Origin: Pontibacter oryzae
GTDB taxonomy: Bacteria > Bacteroidota > Bacteroidia > Cytophagales > Hymenobacteraceae
Length of the DNA: 64,000 bases
NCBI RefSeq assembly: GCF_003576375.1
Contig: NZ_QWGE01000001.1
Span: 682,001 to 746,000 of the forward strand
Direction of reading: 5' to 3'
The notes below the pieces were generated by a model. That model worked only from the letters and a program-made list of their open reading frames with translations. It was not told the origin of the DNA and ran no database searches. The position numbers and the translations under genes were made by a program. Shown here in pieces: positions 27,755-37,059 of this stretch. The first letter of the stretch is position 1; the number at the start of each line of letters is the position of its first letter.

Positions 27755-28885
27755 TTATGCTTTTACTTTGATGACATTTTTAATTTGATCGGCACGCTGC
27801 TGCGCTTCCTCAATACTCTCACCGAGCACAGTGATGTGCCCCATTTTGCGGGCAGGCCTTGTGTATTTTTTACCATACAGATGGATGTACACACCCGGAA
27901 CGGCCAGTGCCTCCTGCAGTCCTTCGTAGCTTGCCTCCCCATCGTAGCCGGGCTCGCCCAGCAGGTTCAGCATCACCGCTGCACTCTGAATATCGGTGGC
28001 GCCCAGCGGCAGGTTGAGGATGGCGCGCAGGTGCTGCTCGTACTGCGAGGTATAGTTTGCCTTGATGGTGTGGTGCCCGGAGTTATGCGGACGCGGTGCC
28101 ACCTCGTTCACTAGGATCTGCCCATCCTTGGTTAGGAACATCTCTACGGCAAGTATGCCCACCATGCCAAAGCTCTCTATCACGCGGGTTGCAATCTCTA
28201 TGGCGTGGCGCTGCAGTTTGTACGGCACGTTGGCTGGCGCAAAAAGCGAATCCACGAGGTTGTGCTCCGGATGGAAGCTAAGCTCCACTACCGGGAAAGC
28301 GGTTACCTCGCCGTTGGCATTTCGGGCCACAATCACGGAAATCTCCTTCTCAAAATCCACGAGTTTCTCCAGCACAGTCGGCTCCTCAAACGCTTTTCCG
28401 AAATCGGTTTCGCTGGCTAAACGCGTTACGCCACGGCCATCATAGCCCTCGCGGCGCAGCTTCTGGAAGGCAGGCAGAAAAGCAGCATGTTGCTGCAGCT
28501 CCTGCTTATCGTTAAGAAGTATAAAATCGGAGGTTGGGATGTTGTGCTGGCGGTAAAACTCTTTCTGCAGGCCCTTGTCCTGAATGGTGCGCACGGTTTT
28601 GGCGTCAGGGTATACTTTCACGCCCTCCTGCTCCAGCTTTTCCAGCGCATCGGCGTTAACGTGCTCAATTTCAATCGTCAGGATATCGCAGTTCTTGCCG
28701 AACTCATACACGGTGTCAAAATCACGGAAACTGCCCACGTAAAACTCGTTGCAGATATCTTTGCAGGGTGCGTTCTCGTCGGGGTCCAGCACCAGGGTAT
28801 AGATGTTAAAATCGAGACCGGCCTGCATGAGCATACGGCCCAGTTGCCCGCCGCCAAGTATGCCTAGCTTTACTTCTCCTTTCAT
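27755..28885 (-). CDS. purK: 5-(carboxyamino)imidazole ribonucleotide synthase PurK
   Basis: A 376-residue ATP-grasp enzyme that makes N5-CAIR from AIR, bicarbonate and ATP. The frame is open further upstream, but the 27 extra residues (MTSSEF...) are unlike PurK; ATG 28885 gives [23 protein letters not shown], the classic start. The ATP-grasp region ([19 protein letters not shown]) and the C-terminal [16 protein letters not shown] motif are present. It is the first gene of the purK-purE operon. Confidence 0.96.
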   Translation of the reverse strand: MKGEVKLGILGGGQLGRMLMQAGLDFNIYTLVLDPDENAPCKDICNEFYVGSFRDFDTVYEFGKNCDILTIEIEHVNADALEKLEQEGVKVYPDAKTVRTIQDKGLQKEFYRQHNIPTSDFILLNDKQELQQHAAFLPAFQKLRREGYDGRGVTRLASETDFGKAFEEPTVLEKLVDFEKEISVIVARNANGEVTAFPVVELSFHPEHNLVDSLFAPANVPYKLQRHAIEIATRVIESFGMVGILAVEMFLTKDGQILVNEVAPRPHNSGHHTIKANYTSQYEQHLRAILNLPLGATDIQSAAVMLNLLGEPGYDGEASYEGLQEALAVPGVYIHLYGKKYTRPARKMGHITVLGESIEEAQQRADQIKNVIKVKA

Positions 28886-29110
28886 GTAGTGTAACGGTTT
28901 TTGGTTGATCTCCTCAAAAATAAGGAATATGTATGGAGACCGAAGACAAAACTCGGAAGAAGTCATACTTTTTATACTTTACAGAGCTAGTGTTAGCGCC
29001 TTATGCACAGTCAGCTGCAGTAGCACAGCACTTTTATGTATACTTTATACTTTGTATTAGATCAGCAAAGGGCTATATTTAGAGATTAACTTGATCTGCA
29101 AATTCCCTCT

Positions 29111-29734
29111 ATGGAAATCATACTTGCTACTTTTTCTGCCTTGTTCTCTGTGGTTAACCCGTTTGGGGCCATGCCCGTGTTCCTCACCCTGACCCAGGAT
29201 GACAGTCCGGCCTATAGAAATCATCAGGCGTTGAAGGCCTGTTTGTACATGGTAGGTATTCTGGCGGTGTTTTTTCTGGCTGGCCAGTACGTGCTTAACT
29301 TCTTTGGCATCCGCATCCACGACCTGCGTATTGCCGGCGGCCTCATGATCATGCGTGCCGGTTTCGAGCTCTTAACACCGGGTGCCAGTAAAAAGAAAAT
29401 TTCGCCGGATGTGGTAGAGGAAGGCCAGCAAAAAGACGACATTTCGTTTACGCCGCTGGCCATGCCTATGCTTTCAGGGCCAGGTGCCATTGCGGTGAGT
29501 ATTGGTTTGTTCACTACCTCGCTTTCATACTTCGATATGACCATGATCCTGATCGGGATTTTCCTGCTGGCCGGCGTGTCATACATCATCCTGCGGTTTT
29601 CGTTTCAGCTGACGCGCTTTATGGGTAAGGGTGGTCTGGCGGCCTTGTCCCGGATCATGGGCTTTATCGTGCTTTCCATTGGCGTAAACTTTATCGTGTC
29701 GGCGCTTACGGCTTTATTTTTCACGGAGCAATAG
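29111..29734 (+). CDS. MarC family integral membrane protein
   Basis: A 207-residue inner-membrane protein with six hydrophobic segments. The N-terminus FSALFSVVNPFGAMPVFLTLT and the middle FTPLAMPMLSGPGAIAVSIGL are the MarC/UPF0056 signatures. Despite the name, the family is not shown to cause multiple antibiotic resistance, and its function is open. It is a single gene; start ATG 29111 places the first helix at residue 3. Confidence 0.92.
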   Translation: MEIILATFSALFSVVNPFGAMPVFLTLTQDDSPAYRNHQALKACLYMVGILAVFFLAGQYVLNFFGIRIHDLRIAGGLMIMRAGFELLTPGASKKKISPDVVEEGQQKDDISFTPLAMPMLSGPGAIAVSIGLFTTSLSYFDMTMILIGIFLLAGVSYIILRFSFQLTRFMGKGGLAALSRIMGFIVLSIGVNFIVSALTALFFTEQ

Positions 29735-29841
29735 TGCTTTTTCGGCAGCTTTATACTTGTTACGGCTAACTATAGGTAGCTTTTTTTGTTGCAGGTACGG
29801 GTTGGATGTAGTATCATCGCCCTCAGGAATTTTAAACAACC

Positions 29842-30312
29842 ATGCAGCTTTACACGCACGACGAAGAGAACACCCCGCTTACCCTTTCTTACGCCAGTTT
29901 CTGGACCCGTATGGCAGCCCTTTTTATTGATGCCCTGATCATATCGGTGGCTGTGGCTATCATGCTTTCTATACTTGGCTTACCTTTAGCACCTGACCTG
30001 GATGATATTGAGAATCGCCTGAAAATGAATGGAATTAGTGCTTTTCTGGGTTGGCTATACTATGCGGGCTTGGAGAGCTCTGCAAAACAGGCCACGCTAG
30101 GCAAGCAGATTCTCGGCATTTTTATAACTGATACCAATGGCTACCGCATTACTTTTGCGCGCGCCACTGGCCGGTACTTTGGCAAAATGCTCTCGGGGCT
30201 CATTCTGCTGATCGGTTACATTATGGCCGCTTTCACGGCGCGCCGCCAAGCCCTGCACGATAAAATTGCAGACACACTGGTGCTGCAGCACCCGGGTAAG
30301 CACAACAGCTAG
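29842..30312 (+). CDS. RDD family membrane protein (copy 1)
   Basis: A 156-residue inner-membrane protein with three or four helices. The Arg-Asp-Asp pattern is seen as WTRMAALFIDALI near the start, and the C-terminal ARRQALHDKIADTLVL is the usual RDD ending. GKQILGIFITDTNGYRITFARATGRYFGK is also a family hallmark (here split by function, not copied whole elsewhere). Some RDD proteins act in Na+/H+ exchange, but for most the role is unknown. A paralogue lies at 31433-31864 across the T9SS-sorted gene. Confidence 0.88.
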   Translation: MQLYTHDEENTPLTLSYASFWTRMAALFIDALIISVAVAIMLSILGLPLAPDLDDIENRLKMNGISAFLGWLYYAGLESSAKQATLGKQILGIFITDTNGYRITFARATGRYFGKMLSGLILLIGYIMAAFTARRQALHDKIADTLVLQHPGKHNS

Positions 30313-30385
30313 GCTTCTGGCTGCAGTAGATTAAACCCTTGCACTGGCATTTGGTCCAAAAGGTGTATCTTAATCTACAAAGCCC

Positions 30386-31264
30386 ATGAAAATACTAAGA
30401 AACCTAGCCTTTGCATGCTGCCTGGTTTGCGGCGCTATGCTTGCGCTTACGGCTTTTGCCCAACGGGGCGGAAGCGATAATTCCGAGCTCCGAAAAGAAA
30501 TGCAAGCTTATACACAGGAAAATGTACTTCCGGTGCTGCGCCAGCAACGCCTGGAGTTTGACAAGCAGCTTTCTGCAGCCGACAAGCAACAGGTTGAGGC
30601 CTTACGTAAACAGTTAGAGGAGTTGCATACTACCCAAAAAGCTATCTTTCAGAAACCTGAAAAGGGCGAACCAAGAACTCCACTAACCGATGCGCAAAAA
30701 TCTAAGTTAAAGGTGCTGCGCGAACAGAAAAAGCAGATTATGGAAGCGGCCCAAACTCTTGCCAACAAGTATGACACGCAACTATTAGCTATAAGAGATG
30801 GCCTTGCTGACGAAAAAGCCACATGGGCCGCAGACTTAAAAGCTATATCAGAGAAACATAACAATGCCTCTGAGGCGCCAAAGGCCGAGAAGCCTGGCGG
30901 CAAAAAGCATAAGCCGCACGCACGCCGTAAGCACCACCAGGCCTACCATAGCCTGCTTCGCCCGGCCCGCTTTATACTTTGGGATGCCACTCAGGACGGC
31001 GCTAGCGAAAAGACTGAGACAATGGTTTACCCTAACCCAAGCACCGGCACTGCCAGCCTTGCTTATACTGTCGCAAAACAAGGCAATGTAAAAATCACGC
31101 TGCTGGATGCTAACGGCAATACTTTGCGCACGTTGCTAAATGAGACACGCGCAAAAGGCAGCCATCAGTTAGAAGCAGATTTAAGTAATTTGGCGAGCGG
31201 CGTATACTATTACCGCATCGAAACGCCGGGCAATTCCGAAACAAAGCGCATAATTAAAAAATAA
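30386..31264 (+). CDS. secreted protein with T9SS type A sorting domain
   Basis: A 292-residue exported protein. A signal peptide (1-25, ALTAFAQ) precedes a long charged helical or coiled-coil region (~30-160: LDFDKQL-like, LRKQLEELHTTQKAIFQK, LKVLREQKKQIMEAAQ). A Lys/His-rich patch (KKHKPHARRKHHQ) follows, then a C-terminal sorting domain (~212-292, MVYPNPSTGTASLAY, LASGVYYYRIET, final KRIIKK). That domain directs export through the type IX system and anchoring at the surface. The helical region resembles Spy-like periplasmic proteins only loosely, and I do not assign a function. Confidence 0.85.
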   Translation: MKILRNLAFACCLVCGAMLALTAFAQRGGSDNSELRKEMQAYTQENVLPVLRQQRLEFDKQLSAADKQQVEALRKQLEELHTTQKAIFQKPEKGEPRTPLTDAQKSKLKVLREQKKQIMEAAQTLANKYDTQLLAIRDGLADEKATWAADLKAISEKHNNASEAPKAEKPGGKKHKPHARRKHHQAYHSLLRPARFILWDATQDGASEKTETMVYPNPSTGTASLAYTVAKQGNVKITLLDANGNTLRTLLNETRAKGSHQLEADLSNLASGVYYYRIETPGNSETKRIIKK

Positions 31265-31291
31265 GCCTGCAAAACCCATAATTAGCTTTAA

Positions 31292-31328
31292 AAAAAGCTC
31301 CTGCCTTAACACTGCAGGAGCTTTTTGC
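31292..31328 (+). terminator. terminator after the T9SS-sorted gene
   Basis: AAAAAGCTCCTGC (31292-31304) pairs with GCAGGAGCTTTTT (31314-31326), a perfect 13-bp stem with a 9-nt loop and T-run. Confidence 0.88.
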
Positions 31329-31432
31329 TTTTATAGATATTCATTTAGTACCAAATAATACATAAATTAATGGTTTAAAGACAACTAAGCCTAGGCCTTT
31401 AAGTATAAAAAGGCATAACATCATTTATCCTT

Positions 31433-31864
31433 ATGGATGCTACTTTTACAAAAAGTAATGAAAGTATAAAACTGGCAAGCTTGGGCACACGCGTCGTAGC
31501 CTTTTCGCTGGATGTATTGCTATTGCTTACCTTGGTAGGCATCACTGATTACTTTACGTTCAGTAGCGATGACCAGGCTCTGCTCCTGAAACCCGAGCGG
31601 CTCATACACCTGCTTTTGGCCTGGCTATACTTTGCGGGCACCGAAACCTGCGCCTGCCAGGGCACATTTGGCAAGCATATCCTGCACCTGCGCGTAACCG
31701 ACGCCTACGGCAAACGCCTCACGTTTAAGGCTGCCACTATACGCTTTTTTGCACGCCCCGCTACAGTGCTGTTGGTTATATTTCGCTTTCTGGTAAACTC
31801 ACCTTACGACACCCGACATACATTCCATGATAGGTTGGCTGGCTCGCAGGTGGTAGCGCAATAG
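31433..31864 (+). CDS. RDD family membrane protein (copy 2)
   Basis: A 143-residue inner-membrane protein related to the copy at 29842-30312: LGTRVVAFSLDVLLLL at the first helix, LLAWLYFAGTE and GTFGKHILHLRVTDAYGKRL in the middle, and DTRHTFHDRLAGSQVV at the end. It ends 2 bp before the convergent DUF389 gene, leaving no room for a separate terminator. The function is unknown. Confidence 0.87.
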   Translation: MDATFTKSNESIKLASLGTRVVAFSLDVLLLLTLVGITDYFTFSSDDQALLLKPERLIHLLLAWLYFAGTETCACQGTFGKHILHLRVTDAYGKRLTFKAATIRFFARPATVLLVIFRFLVNSPYDTRHTFHDRLAGSQVVAQ

Positions 31865-31866
31865 GG

Positions 31867-33141
31867 TTAGTTAACCTCCTTATCGTAGTCCAATATGGTG
31901 ATGTTAAACATCGGGTCGGCGTTCCACTCCTGAGCCCTTATGCGTTTAGTCAGCACATCTTTTACCACCGTTTTAACCTGTTCATCGGTAAGTGCCTTAT
32001 TGCGGTTGTACAGGTAAAGCTCACATATAACCGGGTTTAGGTCGGGCAGTGTGCCGCGCGTGAACCGGGCATTTACCTCTATTGTTTCTATGCCTTTTAG
32101 TTTGCTAAGCTCTGTGCGCATCACCTCTGTGATTTTTGTGTTGAGGCTAGACTTTTGCAGCGATGGCTGGCTGGCAAACTGCCAGTAAAGCATGCCGGCA
32201 ATAACGATGGCTGAGGTAAGCAGCGAGCCTTTAAATACTGCTTCGCGCCCATCCGTAAACTTCGCGCCCTTTATAGTTACATTACCCATAAACCTGAATA
32301 CCAACGCAGCTACAAACTGAATAACGACCAACTGGAAAATCAGCAGGAAAACACCGCTTTGCACCAACTGCCAGTTATTTATTACCAAGCCAATGCCAAT
32401 TAGCCCCGTTGGTGGAGCCAGCGATGCCGCCACTAGCATGCCAACCGCAGCGCCAGCTACCAAATTATCCCGCTCTGACTGTATCAGGTTAATGCCACCC
32501 GCAATGCCAGCGGCAAGCGGTAACAGAAAGGTAACCTCCGAAATATGGCTCACGCTTACCATCATGGGTGTGGCATGTTGCTGCTGCATGATAAAAGTAA
32601 GTATAACCCCCACTAGTATGGCCATGCCAATGGCCATAAAATAGCGCAGCAGGCTTTGCTTAAGCAACCCCATTTTACCAGCGGCAGCCCCGAGGGCAGC
32701 ATTCATAGCCGGGCCCGCAAACGGCGACACCAGCATGGCAGCTACCAGCAGGTAACTGGTATTGGTATAAAAGCCAACCCAAACAAGTATAGCCCCAACA
32801 GCTGAGTAACTCAGTAGCCCAACTTTAGAGCCCACACTCTGCAAACCGCCTAAATAAATCTCGAAAGGGCTGCGGTTGGTTACGTCGGCGACTTGATCGG
32901 GCGCTTCGTTCTGCGGCGGGTAGAGGGAAATTACACCGCGCGGGATCAGGTTTATTTCAGCATCTTCATAGTGTGCTATATCCTTTATGAAATCGTTGAC
33001 CTGTACGTTACTTAGGTACACCGTCACCAGCTCACCGTTTGCCAAGGGCTGCACCGAAATGTTTTGGCCTTGATGTCCGTCAGCAATGCTTCTTACTTCT
33101 TCCCCTTCTCCCTTTTTTACCTTTATAGTTAGTTTGCGCAT
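31867..33141 (-). CDS. DUF389 / TIGR00341 family membrane protein
   Basis: A 424-residue protein. The N-terminal ~100 residues form a soluble domain; the middle (~115-320) has about six membrane helices with the DUF389 core (LLVAAMLVSPFAGPAMNAALG, GAAVGMLVAASLAPPTGLIG). The last ~100 residues are a soluble alpha/beta domain (LKGIETIEVNARFTRGTLPDL). The function of DUF389 proteins is not established. Start MRKLTIKVKKGEGEE is the only reasonable choice. Confidence 0.88.
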   Translation of the reverse strand: MRKLTIKVKKGEGEEVRSIADGHQGQNISVQPLANGELVTVYLSNVQVNDFIKDIAHYEDAEINLIPRGVISLYPPQNEAPDQVADVTNRSPFEIYLGGLQSVGSKVGLLSYSAVGAILVWVGFYTNTSYLLVAAMLVSPFAGPAMNAALGAAAGKMGLLKQSLLRYFMAIGMAILVGVILTFIMQQQHATPMMVSVSHISEVTFLLPLAAGIAGGINLIQSERDNLVAGAAVGMLVAASLAPPTGLIGIGLVINNWQLVQSGVFLLIFQLVVIQFVAALVFRFMGNVTIKGAKFTDGREAVFKGSLLTSAIVIAGMLYWQFASQPSLQKSSLNTKITEVMRTELSKLKGIETIEVNARFTRGTLPDLNPVICELYLYNRNKALTDEQVKTVVKDVLTKRIRAQEWNADPMFNITILDYDKEVN

Positions 33142-33195
33142 GATTCGTGTTTTTTGTCTACTACGTACGCATACGATTGCTTTGGGTATTATCCT

Positions 33196-33238
33196 ATAAA
33201 AAAGCCCGTACTATATTATACAGCACGGGCTTTTTTAT
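33196..33238 (-). terminator. terminator after the histidine phosphatase gene
   Basis: ATAAAAAAGCCCGT (33196-33209) and ACGGGCTTTTTTAT (33225-33238) form a perfect 14-bp stem. It ends the minus-strand phosphatase transcript and separates it from the DUF389 gene. Confidence 0.88.
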
Positions 33239-33250
33239 GGGATAGCCTGA

Positions 33251-33832
33251 CTAGCGGCTGGCGGTGCCGTAATGGTCGGTGGCCACGCTGGCGGAGCCGT
33301 CCGGGGTTATTGTTACTTTAAAGATGTAATCATACTCCATATCGGTAATGTCTGGCACTGGTCTTTTGGCTCCTAACGCTTCAATAATCGGCAAAATAGT
33401 GTTTGAGTGGCCCGAAACAACTACTGTTTGCCCCGCATTCTCTTTCAGGATGGTATCCTTTATGCCTGCAAAATCGTGTGCCTCGTAGAGTTGCACCTCC
33501 AGCTTTCTTGCCTCCGCAAGCGGTTGCACTGTGTTCTTAGTACGGGTATACTTTGTGGCATATAAGGCACCTATCTGCTGGCCCTGTAGCAGGTTCCGAA
33601 GCGCCTCTGCCCTGGTCTGCCCTTCCGGTGTTAAGCCTGGGTCTTCGTTTCCTGGGTCTGAGATGTCTTTTTCGGCATGGCGCACCAGGTATACAGTAGT
33701 GGGCAATGCTTTATTATTCGCAAAGTTTTGGCCTTCTACTCTAGAGTCTAGGCTCTGCGGCGACTGGCGGCAGGCAACAGTGGCCAACGTCAGCAGAAGC
33801 AGCCAAACATTTTGTAGTAACAGTTTCTTCAT
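33251..33832 (-). CDS. histidine phosphatase family lipoprotein
   Basis: A 193-residue protein with a lipoprotein signal (LATVAC, Cys21) and a phosphoglycerate-mutase-like fold. VYLVRHAEK holds the phospho-accepting histidine in its RHxEK form, and VVVSGHSNTILP holds the second catalytic histidine. It probably acts as a small periplasmic or surface phosphomonoesterase of the SixA/AIS-like type. Natural substrate is unknown. It is the last gene before its terminator; the TPR-zincin gene lies 35 bp upstream on the same strand and may share a transcript. Confidence 0.9.
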   Translation of the reverse strand: MKKLLLQNVWLLLLTLATVACRQSPQSLDSRVEGQNFANNKALPTTVYLVRHAEKDISDPGNEDPGLTPEGQTRAEALRNLLQGQQIGALYATKYTRTKNTVQPLAEARKLEVQLYEAHDFAGIKDTILKENAGQTVVVSGHSNTILPIIEALGAKRPVPDITDMEYDYIFKVTITPDGSASVATDHYGTASR

Positions 33833-33867
33833 AAAAGAATAGATTTAGTTAGATTGTTATGATTAAA

Positions 33868-36741
33868 TTAAGAGTAAACCAGCTGCTCGCCGGCAAGTTT
33901 AACGTCATCAGCCTCTCGGGTACGCTTCTTTTTCTGGAGCAGCTCTACTAGCCTCTGCCTTACGGCACGTTGATAAGGGTAAAGCAGCAGTGAATTTTTG
34001 TAAGCCTGAATCGCGCTGTTCAGCTTGCCTCGGGCATCCAGCCATTGTGCTTTTGCTGTAAGGTTTTGCGCCTGTTGTACCACTGTTTCGGGTTTAGGGA
34101 GTTTAGCCAGTATACTTTTGGCTTGCTTTTCGTGTCCTAGCTGGGCTAATACGGGTATCAGTAGGTAACGCTCCAGGGCAGGCAAGTTTATACTTCCGTC
34201 CAGAAGTGGTTTTGCTAGAATTGCCGCCTGATCTTTTTGCCCTAGCTGCAGTTGGTAGGCTGCCATGCGCACCATATAATCTGCGCGCGGGGCCCCGGAG
34301 GCCTGCAAAATACGCTGCCCCTGCTCCAGCGCATCATAGGCTTTCTGGTAGTTTCCCTGGCTTGCCAGTACTTCTGCATACTGCCTGCGCAAGGTATACT
34401 GCTGCGGCTTTAGGGCTACGAGCCTTGCCAGTTCCTGCACCGCTTCCTCTGATGGCCGGGTAGTGCCTTTCAGCCAGTTGGCGTAAGCCAATGCCTCGTC
34501 GCGGCGGTCGCGGAGGTAGGTTGAGATGGTTGGAGCATTGGCAACGTAGGCTTCGGCCACAGCCATGGCCTCCGGCACCATGCCGTAATCCACAAAAAAC
34601 TCCCTGAAATGCTCATTTGTTCGTGCCTGCATTAAGAGGTCGTCCTCCAGCTCACTTGCCTTTTTGTACAGCGCTATTTGCTGCATCAGGGCATCATGCG
34701 CGTTAAGCTTTTTGGTGCGCTTCATGGCCTCCAGCAGTCCGGCCTCTGCTACATACACAGGTGCGTAATCAGGGTTTATACTTTGGGCGCGCTCCAGCCA
34801 GGTTCTGGCGGCTTTGTAATCCTGTTGCTGCCGTTTTACCCGCACGTATGCCAATAGGGCCGGCTGATACTTGTTGTCCCAGGCCAGGGCACTGTCAAGG
34901 TACAAACTGGCTTTATCGGGTTCTTGCTGCCTTAGCGCGCGCTCAGCCAGATTTAGGTATACTTGTGCCCAGTTGCTGGCCATTGCCTGCTTGTCGCCAG
35001 CCAGGTAGGCCCGCTGCCGCGTCACCAGTGCATCCAGGAAAGTATAAAGCTCAGGGTCTTTGGCCTTCAGGTCGGCGGTGGTGTTTACAGATTTATGATT
35101 AAGCGGATGCACCTTTACCGGCTCAAAGTATGCCGGATACGTCTGGGCAAGATACTCGTGCTCGTTGTTGGCGGAGTAATAATCCAGGGTACGGCCTTGC
35201 TGCATGGCTTGGTGGTACAGCCTGCGCACAGCGCGGTTCTCGGCATCCGTGAAAACACTGCCATGAAACAGGTGCACGTACTCATGAAGTACAACATTGC
35301 GCTCCAGGTATGAGCCCCGCACCACATACTCTATGGCCGCGGCACCGCTTCCCACACCGCGTATATCCATCCATTGGCGGTTATCGAAAGTGGTTGCCTG
35401 CCGGAAGTAGCTGGAGCCCATGGCCTCTGCCAAGTCTACGTGCAAAGGCGGTATCACGAACTTCTCGCCCTGCTTCGACAAGAACGGAAAGTATACGATA
35501 CTCTCATACAGCTGCGACCATACCATTTGCTGCACCTCCGTGCCCGGGTAGTATGACACATCCGGGAAAACCCTGGCAAAGTTAACAGGGTCTGCGATAA
35601 CCGTTTGCTGCACCACCTGCTGCAGCGAGTCGTAGTTGTGCAGGTAGGTGAGCTGCTTTTGCTTAATAACGGCGGCAAGCGCATTATGAGTCGGGCCGTA
35701 GTGTTTCTTTTGCTGCAGGATGCGCTCAAAAATAGCCTGCGCCGAGTCGAGGCGCGTGCCGCGATCCATCTCGAAGGCCATGTAGTAGGCCGATCCGCGT
35801 AGCATCTGCGGCAGCACGGAATGTTTATAGCTTTGCTGCACCTGCTGCGCAGCCTGCAGGGCTTGTGTAATTTTATTTTCTGAGAGGAGTTTGTTAGCAG
35901 CCTTTAGGGCATTGCGTACTTCCTTATCTTCCGCTTGGGCATAGTCGGCATAGGTCAGGTTGGTGTGGCCGTTACCCCAGTGCCAGTGCGTTACATAATG
36001 CAGTGGGTTCAGCGCCAGGGCCAGCTCCCATTGGGCAGCCATCGCGTTTAGTTGTGTGGCATCTACGCGCCGCCAGATGGCATAGCCGTAGTTAAAGCGG
36101 GCATCCGCATTAAAAGGGTTTAGTGTCAGGCTGTTAATGAGCGGCTGCTCGGCCAGCTCGGGCTTCTGGTTCCAGAAATGCACATCGGATTCCAACAGCC
36201 AGGCATCGGCATTCTTAGGGTTCCACTGCTGCACGTCGTTTGCCCAAGCCAGGGCCTCGTTATACTTCTTCTGCAGCATCAGCACACGGCCAAGGGCTAG
36301 GGCGGCTGCCTCGTCGTGGGGGTTTTGCTTGAGCAGCGCTTGCGCGGTGGCTAGTGCCTGCGGCAACTGCCAGGCCTGCACCTGCAGCTTGCTGCGCAGC
36401 AAAAGCGCCTCGCGGTGGTTAGGCGTGCTTTTCAGCACTTCGGTTACCAACTCCTCGGCGGCGGCAAAGTTGTTGCGCAGCATGTAAAGCCTGGCTTTGG
36501 CGAGGTTGGTTTCGGGGTTGGCCAGTGCCTGGGCAAGTATACTTTCGGCCTGCTGCCAGGCGCCAAGCTCTAGTAGCCGGTTTGCCTTCTGCGCCGGGCT
36601 AAGCTCGGAACGCCCTACCTCGGCACGCTCTTTCTCCAGCCGCTGCCGGGCAAGTGTAACCTCATCCGGATGCTGGGCAAGGGCTGACAGGCTGGAAGCC
36701 AGAAGTATAAAGGCAGCAAGTATGGCTCTTCGGAAGATCAA
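33868..36741 (-). CDS. TPR protein with a central HExxH zincin-like domain
   Basis: A 957-residue exported protein (signal peptide 1-22, LSALAQ). Residues ~45-360 and ~585-950 are helical TPR-type repeats (AEELVTEVLKSTPNHREALL, ADAWLLESDVHFWNQKPELA). Between them is a domain with VVLHEYVHLFHG: His486-Glu487-His490 form a zinc-protease HExxH site, and NNEHEYLAQTYPAYF about 40 residues later offers a glutamate as third ligand. This is the gluzincin pattern (peptidase-MA-like). Activity is inferred from the motif. It probably acts in the periplasm on or with protein partners. Confidence 0.8.
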   Translation of the reverse strand: MIFRRAILAAFILLASSLSALAQHPDEVTLARQRLEKERAEVGRSELSPAQKANRLLELGAWQQAESILAQALANPETNLAKARLYMLRNNFAAAEELVTEVLKSTPNHREALLLRSKLQVQAWQLPQALATAQALLKQNPHDEAAALALGRVLMLQKKYNEALAWANDVQQWNPKNADAWLLESDVHFWNQKPELAEQPLINSLTLNPFNADARFNYGYAIWRRVDATQLNAMAAQWELALALNPLHYVTHWHWGNGHTNLTYADYAQAEDKEVRNALKAANKLLSENKITQALQAAQQVQQSYKHSVLPQMLRGSAYYMAFEMDRGTRLDSAQAIFERILQQKKHYGPTHNALAAVIKQKQLTYLHNYDSLQQVVQQTVIADPVNFARVFPDVSYYPGTEVQQMVWSQLYESIVYFPFLSKQGEKFVIPPLHVDLAEAMGSSYFRQATTFDNRQWMDIRGVGSGAAAIEYVVRGSYLERNVVLHEYVHLFHGSVFTDAENRAVRRLYHQAMQQGRTLDYYSANNEHEYLAQTYPAYFEPVKVHPLNHKSVNTTADLKAKDPELYTFLDALVTRQRAYLAGDKQAMASNWAQVYLNLAERALRQQEPDKASLYLDSALAWDNKYQPALLAYVRVKRQQQDYKAARTWLERAQSINPDYAPVYVAEAGLLEAMKRTKKLNAHDALMQQIALYKKASELEDDLLMQARTNEHFREFFVDYGMVPEAMAVAEAYVANAPTISTYLRDRRDEALAYANWLKGTTRPSEEAVQELARLVALKPQQYTLRRQYAEVLASQGNYQKAYDALEQGQRILQASGAPRADYMVRMAAYQLQLGQKDQAAILAKPLLDGSINLPALERYLLIPVLAQLGHEKQAKSILAKLPKPETVVQQAQNLTAKAQWLDARGKLNSAIQAYKNSLLLYPYQRAVRQRLVELLQKKKRTREADDVKLAGEQLVYS

Positions 36742-36852
36742 AATACGGGTGATTAAAAACGGAAAGCTTACGCCATTTAAATTTAAGACTTTCCGGCTTT
36801 TGATAAAACCCTTCCGGCATTATCTTTAGTTGAGAATCAATAAAGTATAACC

Positions 36853-37059
36853 ATGCGCGAGATAAACTATACTTGCCCTAAGTGCGGCGGCACCCACGCA
36901 GAGGTGGATGAGTTCAGGGCAACCGGCGGCTTTCTTACTAAGCTGTTTGATATCCAGAACAAGCGCTTTACCACTGTAACCTGCACCAACTGCACTTACA
37001 CCGAAATCTACAAGGCCAGCAGCAGCCAACTAGGCGATGTGTTCGACCTTTTCACTTAA
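36853..37059 (+). CDS. small zinc-ribbon protein (DUF2082-like)
   Basis: A 68-residue protein with two CxxC knuckles, CPKCGG (near residue 8) and CTNC (near 44). Between them GFLTKLFDIQNKRFTTVTC matches the predicted nucleic-acid-binding zinc ribbons of DUF2082. The role is unknown. Its stop overlaps the convergent histidine-kinase stop by 4 bp. The short length, intact motif and unbroken frame support a real gene. Confidence 0.82.
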   Translation: MREINYTCPKCGGTHAEVDEFRATGGFLTKLFDIQNKRFTTVTCTNCTYTEIYKASSSQLGDVFDLFT

